Below, piece by piece: positions 41,827 through 50,714 of a stretch of DNA of 64,000 bases (positions are counted from its first letter, which is position 1; every line of letters begins with the position of its first letter). The stretch covers positions 30,121 through 94,120 of IMG/VR virus record IMGVR_UViG_3300009703_000007. One strand, given 5' to 3'. A program made the position numbers and the translations under genes. Source of the DNA: a virus. The notes beneath the pieces were generated by a model. That model had not been told where the DNA came from, did not search any database, and saw nothing but the letters and a program-made list of their open reading frames with translations.

Positions 41827-43419
41827 ATGGCGAATAATATTTCCCCGAGCGTAGTAACTGCAGCAGAGTCACTGCTGGTTCAGGTTATGCGTGACAAGTA
41901 TCCCAGCGAAAACTGGTCCCCCAACTCAGCCCTACGTGATTTGGTGGTGCGTACACTGGCATACGGCCTAGCTTACTTGGACACTACCAAAGACTATGTA
42001 TTGGAGCGAAGTAACGTAGCCAACCTGTCCAACCTGGAAGATGCTGCTGCCATCGCTGCTGCTGATGCCTTGCTGTCTAACTTTTTTATAACAAGAAATA
42101 CCGGCGATGCTTCAAGTGGTGTAATAACGGTATACCTGAGTAAGAAGGTAGATGTTCTAGTCAAGTCGTCTACTAGATTTTTCAAGACATCCAGCGACCC
42201 ATTTCACATCACAACACAAGTAGATACTGTTTTTCCTGCTACGCAGCTACACACGGTAACAGACGGCGACGGTAATGAACTGGAGTACTGGTTCAACCTT
42301 CCCGTAACCTCAGATGAGGATGATGCTCCTGCTACCATACCTGCGGGTATATGGGAGTCGTGGACACCTTTCAACGCCTACGTCTCACGTGTTGAGAACC
42401 TTGTGGACTTCTCAAACGGTGTGGGAGTTGAAACCAATGAAGCGTTCATAGCCCGTGCTAAGGACGCGCTTACAGTGCGTAACCTGGTAAGCGATCGGTC
42501 CGTAAACACGATTCTGTTGGACGAATTCTCCTCTGTTACACGTACTATCTCTGTCGGTGCAGGAGAGGCAGAGCAGATGCGGGACAAAGTAGTAGTGACG
42601 TCCTGGGGCTTGGATCTGCACACAGGAGGGTTCGTCGACACTTGGTTGTGGCTCCCCATCGTGGAGGATCAGGTTCATAGTGAGCTTGTGGGTGTGTCAC
42701 AGGAACTCGACATAGGGTCTGTGACGGATGTGGTCTACAGGGTCAAGAGGGCCTACTGGGTCAACGGATCAGGTGATGAAGTAGACCTCACGTACACCAA
42801 CGAGCTCACAGCAGATCCTGGAGAATTCAGGCTGATCTACGATACTGATTCCAGTCTGTCGTTTTCCATGAGTAACGTACCCAAGGTGATTGTTGGGTCA
42901 GACGTAGTGGGCGAGACCGTGTTTCTTGTCTATGATACCGTTTCCGGCCTGCCCAGCGTTGATACTTTTGTTACCAACCGTACCAATCGTGTACTCTGCT
43001 CCAACCATTTACCGAAGGCTGCCATACCTGTTTACGTCACAGCTAATATACAATATGTAGTCAAAGAAGACGCCACCGAAGTACTCAATGAGGCCACTGT
43101 AGCTGCAGGAGTAGCGTCCTACATAAACACTATAGGAAGTGACTTATACGTGTCCAACGTGATTGCGTATATCTTGGACAATTGGGGGCACATCATAGAA
43201 AACGTGCGAACGCCCCTCAACGTAAACTATGTGCTGTGGTCTACAGAAGGGAAGCGTATCGCTTATACTACGACCAACAAAGTAGAGCTGAGAGAAGATC
43301 TACTAGCGGACGTGATACCAGATCCGTACCCTGATCCTGCAGCGTTCTCCATGTCATCCCGGCTCATGCGTTTCGTAGCTTCAGCGTCTGGGATCACCGT
43401 CACCCTCGACGCGAGCTAA
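41827..43419 (+). CDS. Baseplate J-like wedge protein
   Basis: The product has 530 residues. The N-terminal helix region (ALRDLVVRTLAYGLAYLDTTKD), the beta insert (VITVYLSKKVDVLVKSSTRF) and FSNGVGVETNEAFIARAKDA with SDRSVNTILLDEFSSV are typical of gpJ/gp6-like baseplate wedge proteins. C-terminal ANIQYVVKEDATEVLNEATV fits the second helical domain. It lies directly after the gp25-like gene. In the virion it would form the wedge ring that controls sheath contraction. Confidence 0.75.
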   Translation: MANNISPSVVTAAESLLVQVMRDKYPSENWSPNSALRDLVVRTLAYGLAYLDTTKDYVLERSNVANLSNLEDAAAIAAADALLSNFFITRNTGDASSGVITVYLSKKVDVLVKSSTRFFKTSSDPFHITTQVDTVFPATQLHTVTDGDGNELEYWFNLPVTSDEDDAPATIPAGIWESWTPFNAYVSRVENLVDFSNGVGVETNEAFIARAKDALTVRNLVSDRSVNTILLDEFSSVTRTISVGAGEAEQMRDKVVVTSWGLDLHTGGFVDTWLWLPIVEDQVHSELVGVSQELDIGSVTDVVYRVKRAYWVNGSGDEVDLTYTNELTADPGEFRLIYDTDSSLSFSMSNVPKVIVGSDVVGETVFLVYDTVSGLPSVDTFVTNRTNRVLCSNHLPKAAIPVYVTANIQYVVKEDATEVLNEATVAAGVASYINTIGSDLYVSNVIAYILDNWGHIIENVRTPLNVNYVLWSTEGKRIAYTTTNKVELREDLLADVIPDPYPDPAAFSMSSRLMRFVASASGITVTLDAS

Positions 43420-43422
43420 ACT

Positions 43423-45798
43423 ATGGCGATCATAGGTTCCAATACCGCAGAGACTCTACTTCGTGGGGTGGGTAGCTTTTGGACACAACACTTCAAGGGA
43501 CAAGACGTACTAGAGACGCTACTGCAAGGTGTTGAGACCAACATAGCACAGTCCTACCTGGATATTGTTACTGTACTGGCCCAGCATAGTATCGATAGCG
43601 ACGTGTTGTTGGAGAACGATCTATGGCTTTTGCTGGACCTGAATCCAGATGAATTCTACGCCGACCCATCTGCTCCAGGATCCTTCAGGGTACCTCACAA
43701 TAGCGACTTGGTAAACGTTAGGTTCCTACAAGACCGGATCATGTACCCTACCGTTTCTTACGAGATGGGTTACGACTTTACCGTCGACGGTACTGAGCTG
43801 GTCTTCACGTCCAACATACACTCGCCAATAGCCAACGGAATACCATTCTACATTGACGCCAATGGGGACACGCGGATACTGCTCTGGGCGCAGGACGCTA
43901 AGGTAGAGACGTACGCTCTGTACGAGAAGTTCGGACGTTTCCTGGATATCCCTAAGGACCTTTCGACAGAAGATTACCGTCTACTTATACGGGGAATAAT
44001 GGCGCTGTACGTAAACGGGCCCACGTTGGCAATGATGGAATCCGCGTTGAACGTAATAGCAGCGTTGCCCATCAATACGCAGCCAGATGGAGTGGTAACA
44101 GCCGTAGACCCTGCGTGGGCGGGAGGTACGTTGATCACTGTAACCAGTGCTGCTGCAGATACGCTGAATCCCCCTGTAGTTCAATACGTGTTGCCCTTCG
44201 GTGTACCGTTGGACCCTGTGATAGTCCCAACATACGTACTAGCAGAGAGTGAGTCGTTTTCTTCGGTGTTCACCGTGACGGACTATGTAGAGACGCCTTT
44301 GTGGTGGGAGGAGAACTACATACCCAACGTGTTGGCGCCTACTATGGCGCTTAATCTACGCAGGTCTAGAGCAGGGTTATACGCTCTTTACTATGCGGAC
44401 GTCCATGAAGAGATCAAAGGGTGGACCGACATCGATACTACAACAGGACTCCCTGCTACAGACTTTGTTGCACTAGGTGTGGTTCCTGGTGACATACTGT
44501 GGGTAGGAGAAGTGGGGTTTGAGGAGCCTTTTACTATAACCGCAGTAGGCCCAGACACGCATGTAATGCAGTTCACACCCAGCCTAGATGAGGACTACGT
44601 CTCTGACGGAAGGTTCTCTATCGGCACAATGGTGGATCCTGTAGCCAAGAAGGCTATAGCTACCAACGGACGTACTCTTAGATTTGGAGGTATCTATTAT
44701 GGTATGCCTGAACCAGAGGGAGTCTACGGAGGGCTATGGACGCACAACCTAGCGTGGTTCCTGTGGAATCACTTACTCAAGTATCACGTGTTCATGGTAC
44801 TGTTCGACGACGATGTGGTTACTAGTGACAACATCAAATTCATAGCAGACACCGTATACAACGGTAAACCGTCTCACACACTGCCTGTGATCATACCTTG
44901 GTCGGCATTCAGCGACACCGTCAACCCAGACGACGCTCTGGATATCACAGTTACGTTGACCCTCAGTGAGACCATGGCTGGTCCGGACAATACCTTGGTA
45001 TATGGTTCAGATGAGCTGTACAACGAGCCCTTAGTATACTACGGGATGATGGATCGTGACTACAGTGTCGGAGCTGCTGCGGGTCCTCCGGCTACGTCAC
45101 CAGCCACAGCAGAGGCGGCATACAGCGGTACTGTCGTAGCTACGTACACAGATGCAATGCCTTTTGATCATGACTACACCTACCCCACTTCGGACGGAGT
45201 GATAAGTGAAGCTGACGCAGTATTCGACGGGTGGGACTACACCAACAACGGAGAGCTTACAAGCCTTAAGGATTTTACAACCGGCACTGACCGTGTTGAA
45301 ATTGTCATGGCCGCTTCAGTCAACGATTTCAATGGCACCACTCGAACGTCAGCGTACCTGACAGAGCTCATAGACAACCCCTTGTCGATCGAGATGAAGT
45401 TCGACGCTACCTCTGCTGGGGCAGGTTCAGGAATTGGTCTGTTGTTCCTGGACCCCAACGACAACGACAACTGGTCGGGTATATTCGGGTTCGAGAACGC
45501 AGGAGATATAGACTTTGAGGCTAGAGATACCCGGGCTGGCACGACGGATGTAGAAGCTTCAGCGTCACTTACTACCCCAACTACGTGGTGGATGAAAGTA
45601 GAAAGAACTTTCGCTGATCACGACACCTTCGACGTATACTACAAAGAAGACGATGTAGATTCGTGGATCAGCCTAAATAGTGAAGTTAACGGATTAATCT
45701 CCAACGATACGCAAATATGCTTAGTGGCGTACAACCCATCCGGCAACGCGGGAACCATAGACATTCTCGAACTTGAAATGACAGTTCGGGTTAGCTAG
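43423..45798 (+). CDS. Baseplate wedge protein with a C-terminal lectin-like domain
   Basis: The product has 791 residues. The N-terminal 230 residues are helical with LENDLWLLLDLNPDEFYAD and DYRLLIRGIMALYVNGPT, consistent with a gp7/gpI-type wedge partner of the J-like protein. The last 180 residues look like a concanavalin A/LamG-type beta sandwich (PLSIEMKFDATSAGAGSGIG, WWMKVERTF, DTFDVYYKEDDVDSW). Such lectin-like ends bind glycans or act as fibre attachment points. It starts four bases after the J-like gene. Confidence 0.65.
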   Translation: MAIIGSNTAETLLRGVGSFWTQHFKGQDVLETLLQGVETNIAQSYLDIVTVLAQHSIDSDVLLENDLWLLLDLNPDEFYADPSAPGSFRVPHNSDLVNVRFLQDRIMYPTVSYEMGYDFTVDGTELVFTSNIHSPIANGIPFYIDANGDTRILLWAQDAKVETYALYEKFGRFLDIPKDLSTEDYRLLIRGIMALYVNGPTLAMMESALNVIAALPINTQPDGVVTAVDPAWAGGTLITVTSAAADTLNPPVVQYVLPFGVPLDPVIVPTYVLAESESFSSVFTVTDYVETPLWWEENYIPNVLAPTMALNLRRSRAGLYALYYADVHEEIKGWTDIDTTTGLPATDFVALGVVPGDILWVGEVGFEEPFTITAVGPDTHVMQFTPSLDEDYVSDGRFSIGTMVDPVAKKAIATNGRTLRFGGIYYGMPEPEGVYGGLWTHNLAWFLWNHLLKYHVFMVLFDDDVVTSDNIKFIADTVYNGKPSHTLPVIIPWSAFSDTVNPDDALDITVTLTLSETMAGPDNTLVYGSDELYNEPLVYYGMMDRDYSVGAAAGPPATSPATAEAAYSGTVVATYTDAMPFDHDYTYPTSDGVISEADAVFDGWDYTNNGELTSLKDFTTGTDRVEIVMAASVNDFNGTTRTSAYLTELIDNPLSIEMKFDATSAGAGSGIGLLFLDPNDNDNWSGIFGFENAGDIDFEARDTRAGTTDVEASASLTTPTTWWMKVERTFADHDTFDVYYKEDDVDSWISLNSEVNGLISNDTQICLVAYNPSGNAGTIDILELEMTVRVS

Positions 45799-45812
45799 AA
45801 TCAGGTAGTTTA

Positions 45813-46436
45813 ATGTTCATAAAGAAACTAGTAAGCTTACTACGAAAGCATAAGACGCAGAGCCGAAAACTCCAGGAGGCTCCTCTGCTTCAGGGTGTAG
45901 TGTCGATTCACGCATGGGATGTCAATACGGGCAAGACCGTGGCATCCATGAAGAACCATAACCTACTCACGTACAACGAAAGAGATATCCTGATCGAGCT
46001 ACTTGGCAACATACAGCTGGGCCTGACTACGTACGCTCAAGACAACGGCGGTCTGTCTCCGGACGGTAACCGACGTTGGCTCAAGTGGTTCGCTGTTGGT
46101 GACGGTAACACGGCAGCTGCTCGTACAGACCTGGCATTGGACAACGAACTCCTTAAAATGGAGATCACGTCGTACGGTACGGCTACCAAGGTGGCCAACG
46201 CTCTTCAGATAGATATCAGCATACCAGCTACTGACAGTGGAGGTGACGTAGACACGCTCCTCAACGGTAACACGCTAGAAGAGGTGGGGCTGTTTACCAT
46301 AGCCTTGGACGAGAACGCTCCCGGTGTGCCTGGACCAACAGGGAACGAAGTTATGTTCTCGAGACAGGTGCACCCCGGCATTCCCAAGACATCTTCAATT
46401 CAAGTAGACTACACCTACTCCATTTTCTTCACCTAA
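45813..46436 (+). CDS. Baseplate-to-fibre connector candidate
   Basis: The product has 207 residues. A basic N-terminus (FIKKLVSLLRKHKTQSRKLQ) is followed by VVSIHAWDVNTGKTV, WLKWFAVGDGNTAA and a C-terminal QVDYTYSIFF. The pattern 'frame-matched strand then K..sl.v.yt..i.f' is frequent in small proteins that join fibres to the baseplate. It lies between the wedge gene and the fibre gene. This is a contextual call. Confidence 0.55.
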   Translation: MFIKKLVSLLRKHKTQSRKLQEAPLLQGVVSIHAWDVNTGKTVASMKNHNLLTYNERDILIELLGNIQLGLTTYAQDNGGLSPDGNRRWLKWFAVGDGNTAAARTDLALDNELLKMEITSYGTATKVANALQIDISIPATDSGGDVDTLLNGNTLEEVGLFTIALDENAPGVPGPTGNEVMFSRQVHPGIPKTSSIQVDYTYSIFFT

Positions 46437-46448
46437 GAGATATAAGAC

Positions 46449-48260
46449 ATGCCACTTACTTTTGCCGATGGCGGCAACATCCAGAATGTCACCAACACGG
46501 AGCCGGTCAACGCTACAGTAGCAAACCGCCCTCATGATATTCTCAAGACGAGAACGGAGGAGATTGAAACCTTTGTAGAAGAGTCTGAGTCTCTGGAGAT
46601 CATGGCCAGGGGACTTGCTCCTCATTGCGACGAGGTTATATCCTGGGGTGGTCCACTAGACGGTACTGGCGACGGCCTACTAGTGATAGGCAACAATGCC
46701 TCTGGGGAGCTTAGGTTTTCAGAGCCGGGTAACGCCGACGCGGTGTACAAGATACCCTATAACGAACTAGCGGGGTACTTTGCCGCGGATCCTGTAAGCA
46801 ACCCTCTCAACGAAGGTGAAGTACTCTACTTCGACCTAACTGATTTTGCAGGACGCTCAAGCGCTACTTTCCCACTTACAATACTAACTGCGTCGATAGG
46901 TAAGGGGACTTCAGTAGGTAAGTATCAGCTTCCAATTGGAAAGGTGTACGATGACGACTTCATCTTCGCATGGTCAGGAGACCTGCTAGCTCAAGGAGCT
47001 TCCGGGTACCTAGGTTCTTACGGTGCCACGTCGTCCTGGGCTTACGGTGATGACTACACTTTGGTAGGTGAGCTGAGATTTACGGAGAACGCTGGAGGAG
47101 TTGAAGTAACACCTACAACCATCGACACCGACATCAATTTCTCCAATAAGTACTCAATAGCACACAATCGTATCGCGTTTGGATCAGTAGCTGTAACCCT
47201 GGCACAGGATGAACTTGCCTACGTTGACCTCGACTTGGGCTCTGATGGCGCGTTGCTTACCGTGTCCAAGGCGGCGTACGGCAGCTACACTCCAGACCCC
47301 CTTAGAATTCCTTTGTGGGCTCGCGGAAATGCTGCTACGGAAACTGAGGTAGGTGCCAAGACGATACACGTATTTGGCACAGGTGATACAGTTATACTAC
47401 CCACGGGTGTAGGTCTAACAACAGGTTACGCTTATGGGCTAGGTCCGACCAACGTAAAGATCGGGTCTTCCGTACTCGACGACAAGGGCGCGCTTATATT
47501 CGAACAGAATGTAGGCGGAGCAGGTGCAGGTATCATTCACGACGGTGAGTGGGATGTCAAGGGACCCAACGCTACGATTACGCACACAGATGCGTCGGGT
47601 AAGGTCACCCACAGCTACGACGTACTGGGCGTGGAGTTGGAGCTGCCTGATACAGGAACGCTTAAGGTCATACAAGCAGGTGGAGGTACTGGCGTCAACG
47701 TTGAAATGGCCGGTACAGCTACTGCAGGACTAGGGTTTGTCGCGACAGCAGGCGGGCTTCAGCTGGGTAGCACTTCAGGAAAGTTGGAGTACACGTCCGC
47801 CAGAGGCTCAATGGTCTCTACTCTTGCAGCCTGTGGGTTCAAACACAACCCGAACCACAGCCCCTCTATAGCAGACGGCGCCTACTGGGCTATAGACGGT
47901 AATGTAGACCCTACGTGTACGTTCTACATAGATCCACGACCGTACTTTGTTGCAGGGGGAACAATCACCGACATCTACTTATTCGGTTCTAGCGATGACA
48001 TAGCATCCAACCTTGAGTTCTATCTGTACAGTAAGACAGGTTCGGCTGCTTCGTGGACTACAGAATCAACGGATAACGGAACAACAGGTTCTGGAGTCTT
48101 GACCACAATCGACACGGTACCTGAAACGGGCTTGTCTATAACCGCGGCTACCAACAAGTTCTGGGGTATCAAGGTCGTAGTGACGACAGCGGTCAACCAG
48201 CTGTCAAGATTCTACGGAATGGAGATCGACTACAAATTCACGGAGTTCCTCCCAGGATAG
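46449..48260 (+). CDS. Putative tail fibre protein
   Basis: The product has 603 residues. It has an N-terminal attachment region (MPLTFADGGNIQNVTNTEPV, then RPHDILKTRTEEIETFVEES), a long beta-rich shaft with Gly/Thr/Asp repeats and a C-terminal jelly-roll-like domain (FYIDPRPYFVAGGTITDIYL). It is preceded by the connector candidate and followed by lysis genes, the normal place of fibre genes. A host-recognition role is inferred. Confidence 0.65.
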   Translation: MPLTFADGGNIQNVTNTEPVNATVANRPHDILKTRTEEIETFVEESESLEIMARGLAPHCDEVISWGGPLDGTGDGLLVIGNNASGELRFSEPGNADAVYKIPYNELAGYFAADPVSNPLNEGEVLYFDLTDFAGRSSATFPLTILTASIGKGTSVGKYQLPIGKVYDDDFIFAWSGDLLAQGASGYLGSYGATSSWAYGDDYTLVGELRFTENAGGVEVTPTTIDTDINFSNKYSIAHNRIAFGSVAVTLAQDELAYVDLDLGSDGALLTVSKAAYGSYTPDPLRIPLWARGNAATETEVGAKTIHVFGTGDTVILPTGVGLTTGYAYGLGPTNVKIGSSVLDDKGALIFEQNVGGAGAGIIHDGEWDVKGPNATITHTDASGKVTHSYDVLGVELELPDTGTLKVIQAGGGTGVNVEMAGTATAGLGFVATAGGLQLGSTSGKLEYTSARGSMVSTLAACGFKHNPNHSPSIADGAYWAIDGNVDPTCTFYIDPRPYFVAGGTITDIYLFGSSDDIASNLEFYLYSKTGSAASWTTESTDNGTTGSGVLTTIDTVPETGLSITAATNKFWGIKVVVTTAVNQLSRFYGMEIDYKFTEFLPG

Positions 48261-48265
48261 CAGTT

Positions 48266-48550
48266 ATGAACTTTTTATTTCAAAACGGCAAGGGCAAGTC
48301 GTCTAAAACAGCCACTGTGTACATCATCACGATGCTATTCGTGTGGTTTAAATTCGTACTGTCCGACACATCGTTTACTGTGATGGAACACAGCTTTGTG
48401 ATAGGAGCTCTTGATCCCATGTTGGTAGGCGCCATGGTGGGTGCTGCTGGCGCGGTCTACGGGTGGCGCAGACAGCAGGATTCCAAGGAACGTATGTCAG
48501 GGGATCCTGAGGCGCTCCTAGGAGAGCTTGAGAGGCTCTCAGAGGGGTAG
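48266..48550 (+). CDS. Holin-like membrane protein
   Basis: The product has 94 residues. Two hydrophobic segments, TVYIITMLFVWFKFVL (about residues 17-33) and MLVGAMVGAAGAVYGW (about 52-67), could cross the membrane, with a charged C-terminal tail. It is the first of three small membrane-associated genes after the fibre gene, a common lysis layout. It is a likely holin, though other small membrane proteins look alike. Confidence 0.55.
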   Translation: MNFLFQNGKGKSSKTATVYIITMLFVWFKFVLSDTSFTVMEHSFVIGALDPMLVGAMVGAAGAVYGWRRQQDSKERMSGDPEALLGELERLSEG

Positions 48551-48552
48551 AC

Positions 48553-48966
48553 ATGCCCAACGATGTAGAAGCCCTTGTAGGGCGTGCTGTGGCCTCCTAC
48601 GAGGTCCTGAAGGATAAGCCCTGGTATAGGCGGTGGTGGTTCATCTTGTTAGCTGTGCTGGCTGCGTTGGCAGCCGCTTCGGCTATCGCCAAGGGAGTGC
48701 AAGCAGTACACCTCAAGAAGAAGACTGTGCGTACACAGAAGGCCGCGGTGCTTAAGAGCACGCAGATTATACGCCAGGAGAAGGACGCTAAGCGAAGGCA
48801 AGAGCTTGCCAAGAACGCTCTAGTGCTCAAGGCCAACCTGGATAAGCTGGACAAGGAACTGGACAAGGACCTTGAAGGGCTTACCAAAGCACAGGAAAAG
48901 ATCGCCAATGCTAAAAAATGGAAAGAGCTTTCTAGCGCTATGTCTGTCGATTCTGGTTCTTCTTAG
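48553..48966 (+). CDS. i-spanin-like protein
   Basis: The product has 137 residues. One N-terminal transmembrane segment (WWFILLAVLAALAAASAIA, about residues 27-45) is followed by a long Lys/Glu/Ala coiled coil. This is the Rz-type layout: inner-membrane anchor plus periplasmic coiled coil. It overlaps the next gene by 59 bases, as spanin pairs often do. An outer-membrane partner would be the next product, although that lacks a lipobox. Confidence 0.55.
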   Translation: MPNDVEALVGRAVASYEVLKDKPWYRRWWFILLAVLAALAAASAIAKGVQAVHLKKKTVRTQKAAVLKSTQIIRQEKDAKRRQELAKNALVLKANLDKLDKELDKDLEGLTKAQEKIANAKKWKELSSAMSVDSGSS

Positions 48967-49414
48967 CCCGGTACCTGGGTTTGGACAGGAGCAGCCTACA
49001 GACCTTGCTGACGAAATGTCTTTCGACATGCTCGTCCTACCTGAGTTTGAGGTTCACTTAGAACTCAACAAAGTCTGCTACGACTTCGCAGGAGCACAGG
49101 AACTCGCAGCTAAAGACAGGGAGTTCCACAAAGTTATAATCCGTGAAGCAGATTGTTCTAAGAGAGCCAAGCTGCTAGGTGATGAGGTTGTTACCTTGCA
49201 GAGGGCGACGCTGTCTCTTCAGGCAGACCTCGATGAAGCCGAAGATAACCTGGTAGTTGCGTTTGGGCTGCTGCATTCGGCCGAAGAACAAAACCTGAAG
49301 CTTATGAACAGACCTCACCCTGCTGTGGTGGTACTAGCCATCGCGGGAGCCTTCCTAGGCGGAGCGGGCATTGGTATGGGTGTAGGTATCGGTGTAGGAC
49401 TAGGTTCTAACTAA
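48908..49414 (+). CDS. Secreted lysis-region protein with a C-terminal membrane segment
   Basis: The product has 168 residues from the ATG at 48908; an upstream TTG at 48872 is less likely. A signal peptide is clear (KSFLALCLSILVLLSPVPGF then GQEQ), without a lipobox cysteine. The middle is a coiled coil (LQADLDEAEDNLVVAFGLLH). The end is a Gly-rich hydrophobic segment with GxxxG spacing (AGAFLGGAGIGMGVGIGVG). It may function with the overlapping i-spanin-like gene in envelope disruption. The topology is not that of a classical o-spanin, so the role is uncertain. Confidence 0.55.
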   Translation: MLKNGKSFLALCLSILVLLSPVPGFGQEQPTDLADEMSFDMLVLPEFEVHLELNKVCYDFAGAQELAAKDREFHKVIIREADCSKRAKLLGDEVVTLQRATLSLQADLDEAEDNLVVAFGLLHSAEEQNLKLMNRPHPAVVVLAIAGAFLGGAGIGMGVGIGVGLGSN

Positions 49415-49528
49415 GTCCTTACATTCTGTACAGCTAGTGTATAGCAGTTGTACAGTAGTTGTACAGCAGATTCCTAAGTAGAAACATAGAGTTACAGAAC
49501 TCTATACCTAAAATAGGTAAAATACAGA

Positions 49529-49576
49529 AAAAGACATACATATACAGAGATACTCTCTTTGTTGTGTATGTCTTTT
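49529..49576. other. Long hairpin 1 of the gene-free region
   Basis: AAAAGACATACA (49529-49540) pairs perfectly with TGTATGTCTTTT (49565-49576). An inner hairpin AGAGA-TAC-TCTCT (49546-49558) extends it. The T-run in the 3' arm would allow termination on both strands. Confidence 0.8.
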
Positions 49577-49643
49577 CTTATCCTTCTCTTATATATATAT
49601 TATATTTCTTTGAAAGAGATAATGTATATAAGAGAAGGATAAG
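49577..49643. other. Long hairpin 2 of the gene-free region
   Basis: CTTATCCTTCTCTTATATA (49577-49595) pairs over 19 bp without mismatch with its inverse at 49625-49643, directly abutting hairpin 1. Inner pairs ATTAT/ATAAT and TTTC/GAAA continue the stem almost to the loop. Such an AT-rich cruciform is far longer than a terminator needs. Confidence 0.85.
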
Positions 49644-49757
49644 TGCGTGGTATCGTTGAGAAAACTTACTGTACAGCTACTATACACTAAAATACAAACC
49701 GTAGTGATTACAGGTACTTAGTCCTTACATTTACTGTACACTGCGCTTACATTTAAC

Positions 49758-50285
49758 CTAAACGACCTTACCTGGAGACACCTTTCGGCCTACCAGCAGG
49801 TATCCGTCAGCTCGATTCCACGTCAGGATCTGTCCACACTTAGCGTCTGGCCTCCACGGTGCCCCTAGACTAATGTGTATCCAGGTTGGCTTGTTTGCAG
49901 CCCAGCCTTCGAGTATGAGCTGTCCAAACATGACGTCACTCTCATAAGCAATCCACTTCCAAACCTTTCGAAGATCTACTCGGTTGACGTGAAAGTCAGC
50001 TGCCTCAGCCTTCATGTGTTGAGAAGTCTTAGACCCACCGATAGCTTTGTTGAGGTCAGGGCCCCTATACCCGGAAGTGACGATGACTGGCCTCCGAAAC
50101 CGCGCTCGTACTGGCTCGAGTAAATCTGTGGCTACGCTCTTCAACTTGTCGTAGTGCTCCAGTCCGTCCTTTATGTTACTGTTCTGAAATCTTCGATGGC
50201 TCGTCTTAGTCATCTCTCTAAAAGAGAAGTGCTTAGAAAGTTTGGAGTCGATCCGAGTTAAGTCTTCAGGGCTGTAAATAGTCAT
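49758..50285 (-). CDS. Endolysin, peptidase M15 (M15_3) family
   Basis: The product has 175 residues, typical of the family. Motifs: LSKHFSFREMTKTSHRRFQN at the start, LLEPVRARFRRPVIVTSGYR, then LNKAIGGSKTSQHMKAEAAD with SxHxxxxAxD zinc ligands, and WIHISLG with the final His. It cleaves peptide cross-links in peptidoglycan. It lacks a signal peptide, so it would need the holin. No Shine-Dalgarno site is visible. It lies across the gene-free region from the holin/spanin group, so the lysis functions are split over both strands. Confidence 0.85.
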   Translation of the reverse strand: MTIYSPEDLTRIDSKLSKHFSFREMTKTSHRRFQNSNIKDGLEHYDKLKSVATDLLEPVRARFRRPVIVTSGYRGPDLNKAIGGSKTSQHMKAEAADFHVNRVDLRKVWKWIAYESDVMFGQLILEGWAANKPTWIHISLGAPWRPDAKCGQILTWNRADGYLLVGRKVSPGKVV

Positions 50286-50301
50286 AGTAAATTGTTAGCT
50301 A

Positions 50302-50340
50302 AAACAAAGGGGCCGGCAACGAATGCCAGCCCTTTTCTTT
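50302..50340. terminator. Intrinsic terminator upstream of the endolysin
   Basis: Stem GGGCCGGCA with TGCCAGCCC (one mismatch), 5-nt loop ACGAA, flanked by A-rich and T-rich arms so that it works on both strands. It lies between the zinc-ribbon gene and the endolysin, both on the - strand, so the endolysin probably has its own promoter in the roughly 20 bases before its ATG. Confidence 0.7.
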
Positions 50341-50360
50341 TGTCCGTATTGTTGTAAGCT

Positions 50361-50714
50361 TTACCTTACGTAATACGTGCACGTACCTCGGTTGGCGCTG
50401 TCCCTTAGGAGAGCAAAGTTGAGTTCATTGTAGAAGGCACGGGCTGAGTCCGCGTCCAACACCTCTATCTCCACCTTGCCTTTAGGCATGGTGTACACAC
50501 GCATTACAGGAACTCCTGCTATGTGGACCTGTCTAGTGCTTAGGGCGTGATTTCCGGTAGGAGCCTGTATCTTGGGTTGGCCACAGCTGGCGCATCCCTT
50601 GATTCCTCGCTGCGTCATAGTCCACAGCTTTTCGTGAGTAAACTCACAGAAAGGGCAGGTGTCCGCTAGGGACACCTCTACTTCAAGCGGCTGTGGGTGG
50701 CGTGGGTTCATCAT
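50361..50714 (-). CDS. Zinc-ribbon protein
   Basis: The product has 117 residues. Two CxxC pairs, CPFC (near 20) and CASCG (near 41), form a likely zinc ribbon. The rest is mixed alpha/beta with VHIAGVPVMRVYTMPKGKVE. It overlaps the preceding gene by 32 bases. Possible roles include nucleic-acid or RNA polymerase binding, but nothing specific can be shown. Confidence 0.65.
   Translation of the reverse strand: MMNPRHPQPLEVEVSLADTCPFCEFTHEKLWTMTQRGIKGCASCGQPKIQAPTGNHALSTRQVHIAGVPVMRVYTMPKGKVEIEVLDADSARAFYNELNFALLRDSANRGTCTYYVR

Larger units (their letters stand above)
49415..49757. repeat. AT-rich gene-free region with nested inverted repeats
   Basis: No credible gene lies in these 343 bases between convergent transcripts. 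A 21-bp inverted repeat (49435-49455 and 49669-49689, 19 of 21 matches) flanks two adjacent long hairpins. TGTACAG or TGTACA occurs at 49427, 49449, 49460, 49670 and 49735; two copies form an 11-bp tandem repeat (49446-49467). AGTCCTTACATT is directly repeated at 49414-49425 and 49720-49731. Iteron-like repeats around an AT-rich core resemble a replication origin, but a terminator/processing array is also possible. Confidence 0.7.

Noticed and set aside
48872-48907. TTG start for the secreted lysis-region protein
   Set aside because: It would put twelve basic residues before the signal peptide; ATG 48908 gives a standard signal sequence.
49459-49659. 66-residue + strand frame in the gene-free region
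   Set aside because: It runs through both long hairpins, is AT-driven in composition (Tyr, Ile, Phe) and has no ribosome site.
49435-49689. Insertion sequence or MITE bounded by the 21-bp inverted repeat
   Set aside because: There is no transposase, no flanking target duplication was found, and the inside is hairpins rather than cargo. A small non-autonomous element cannot be fully excluded.
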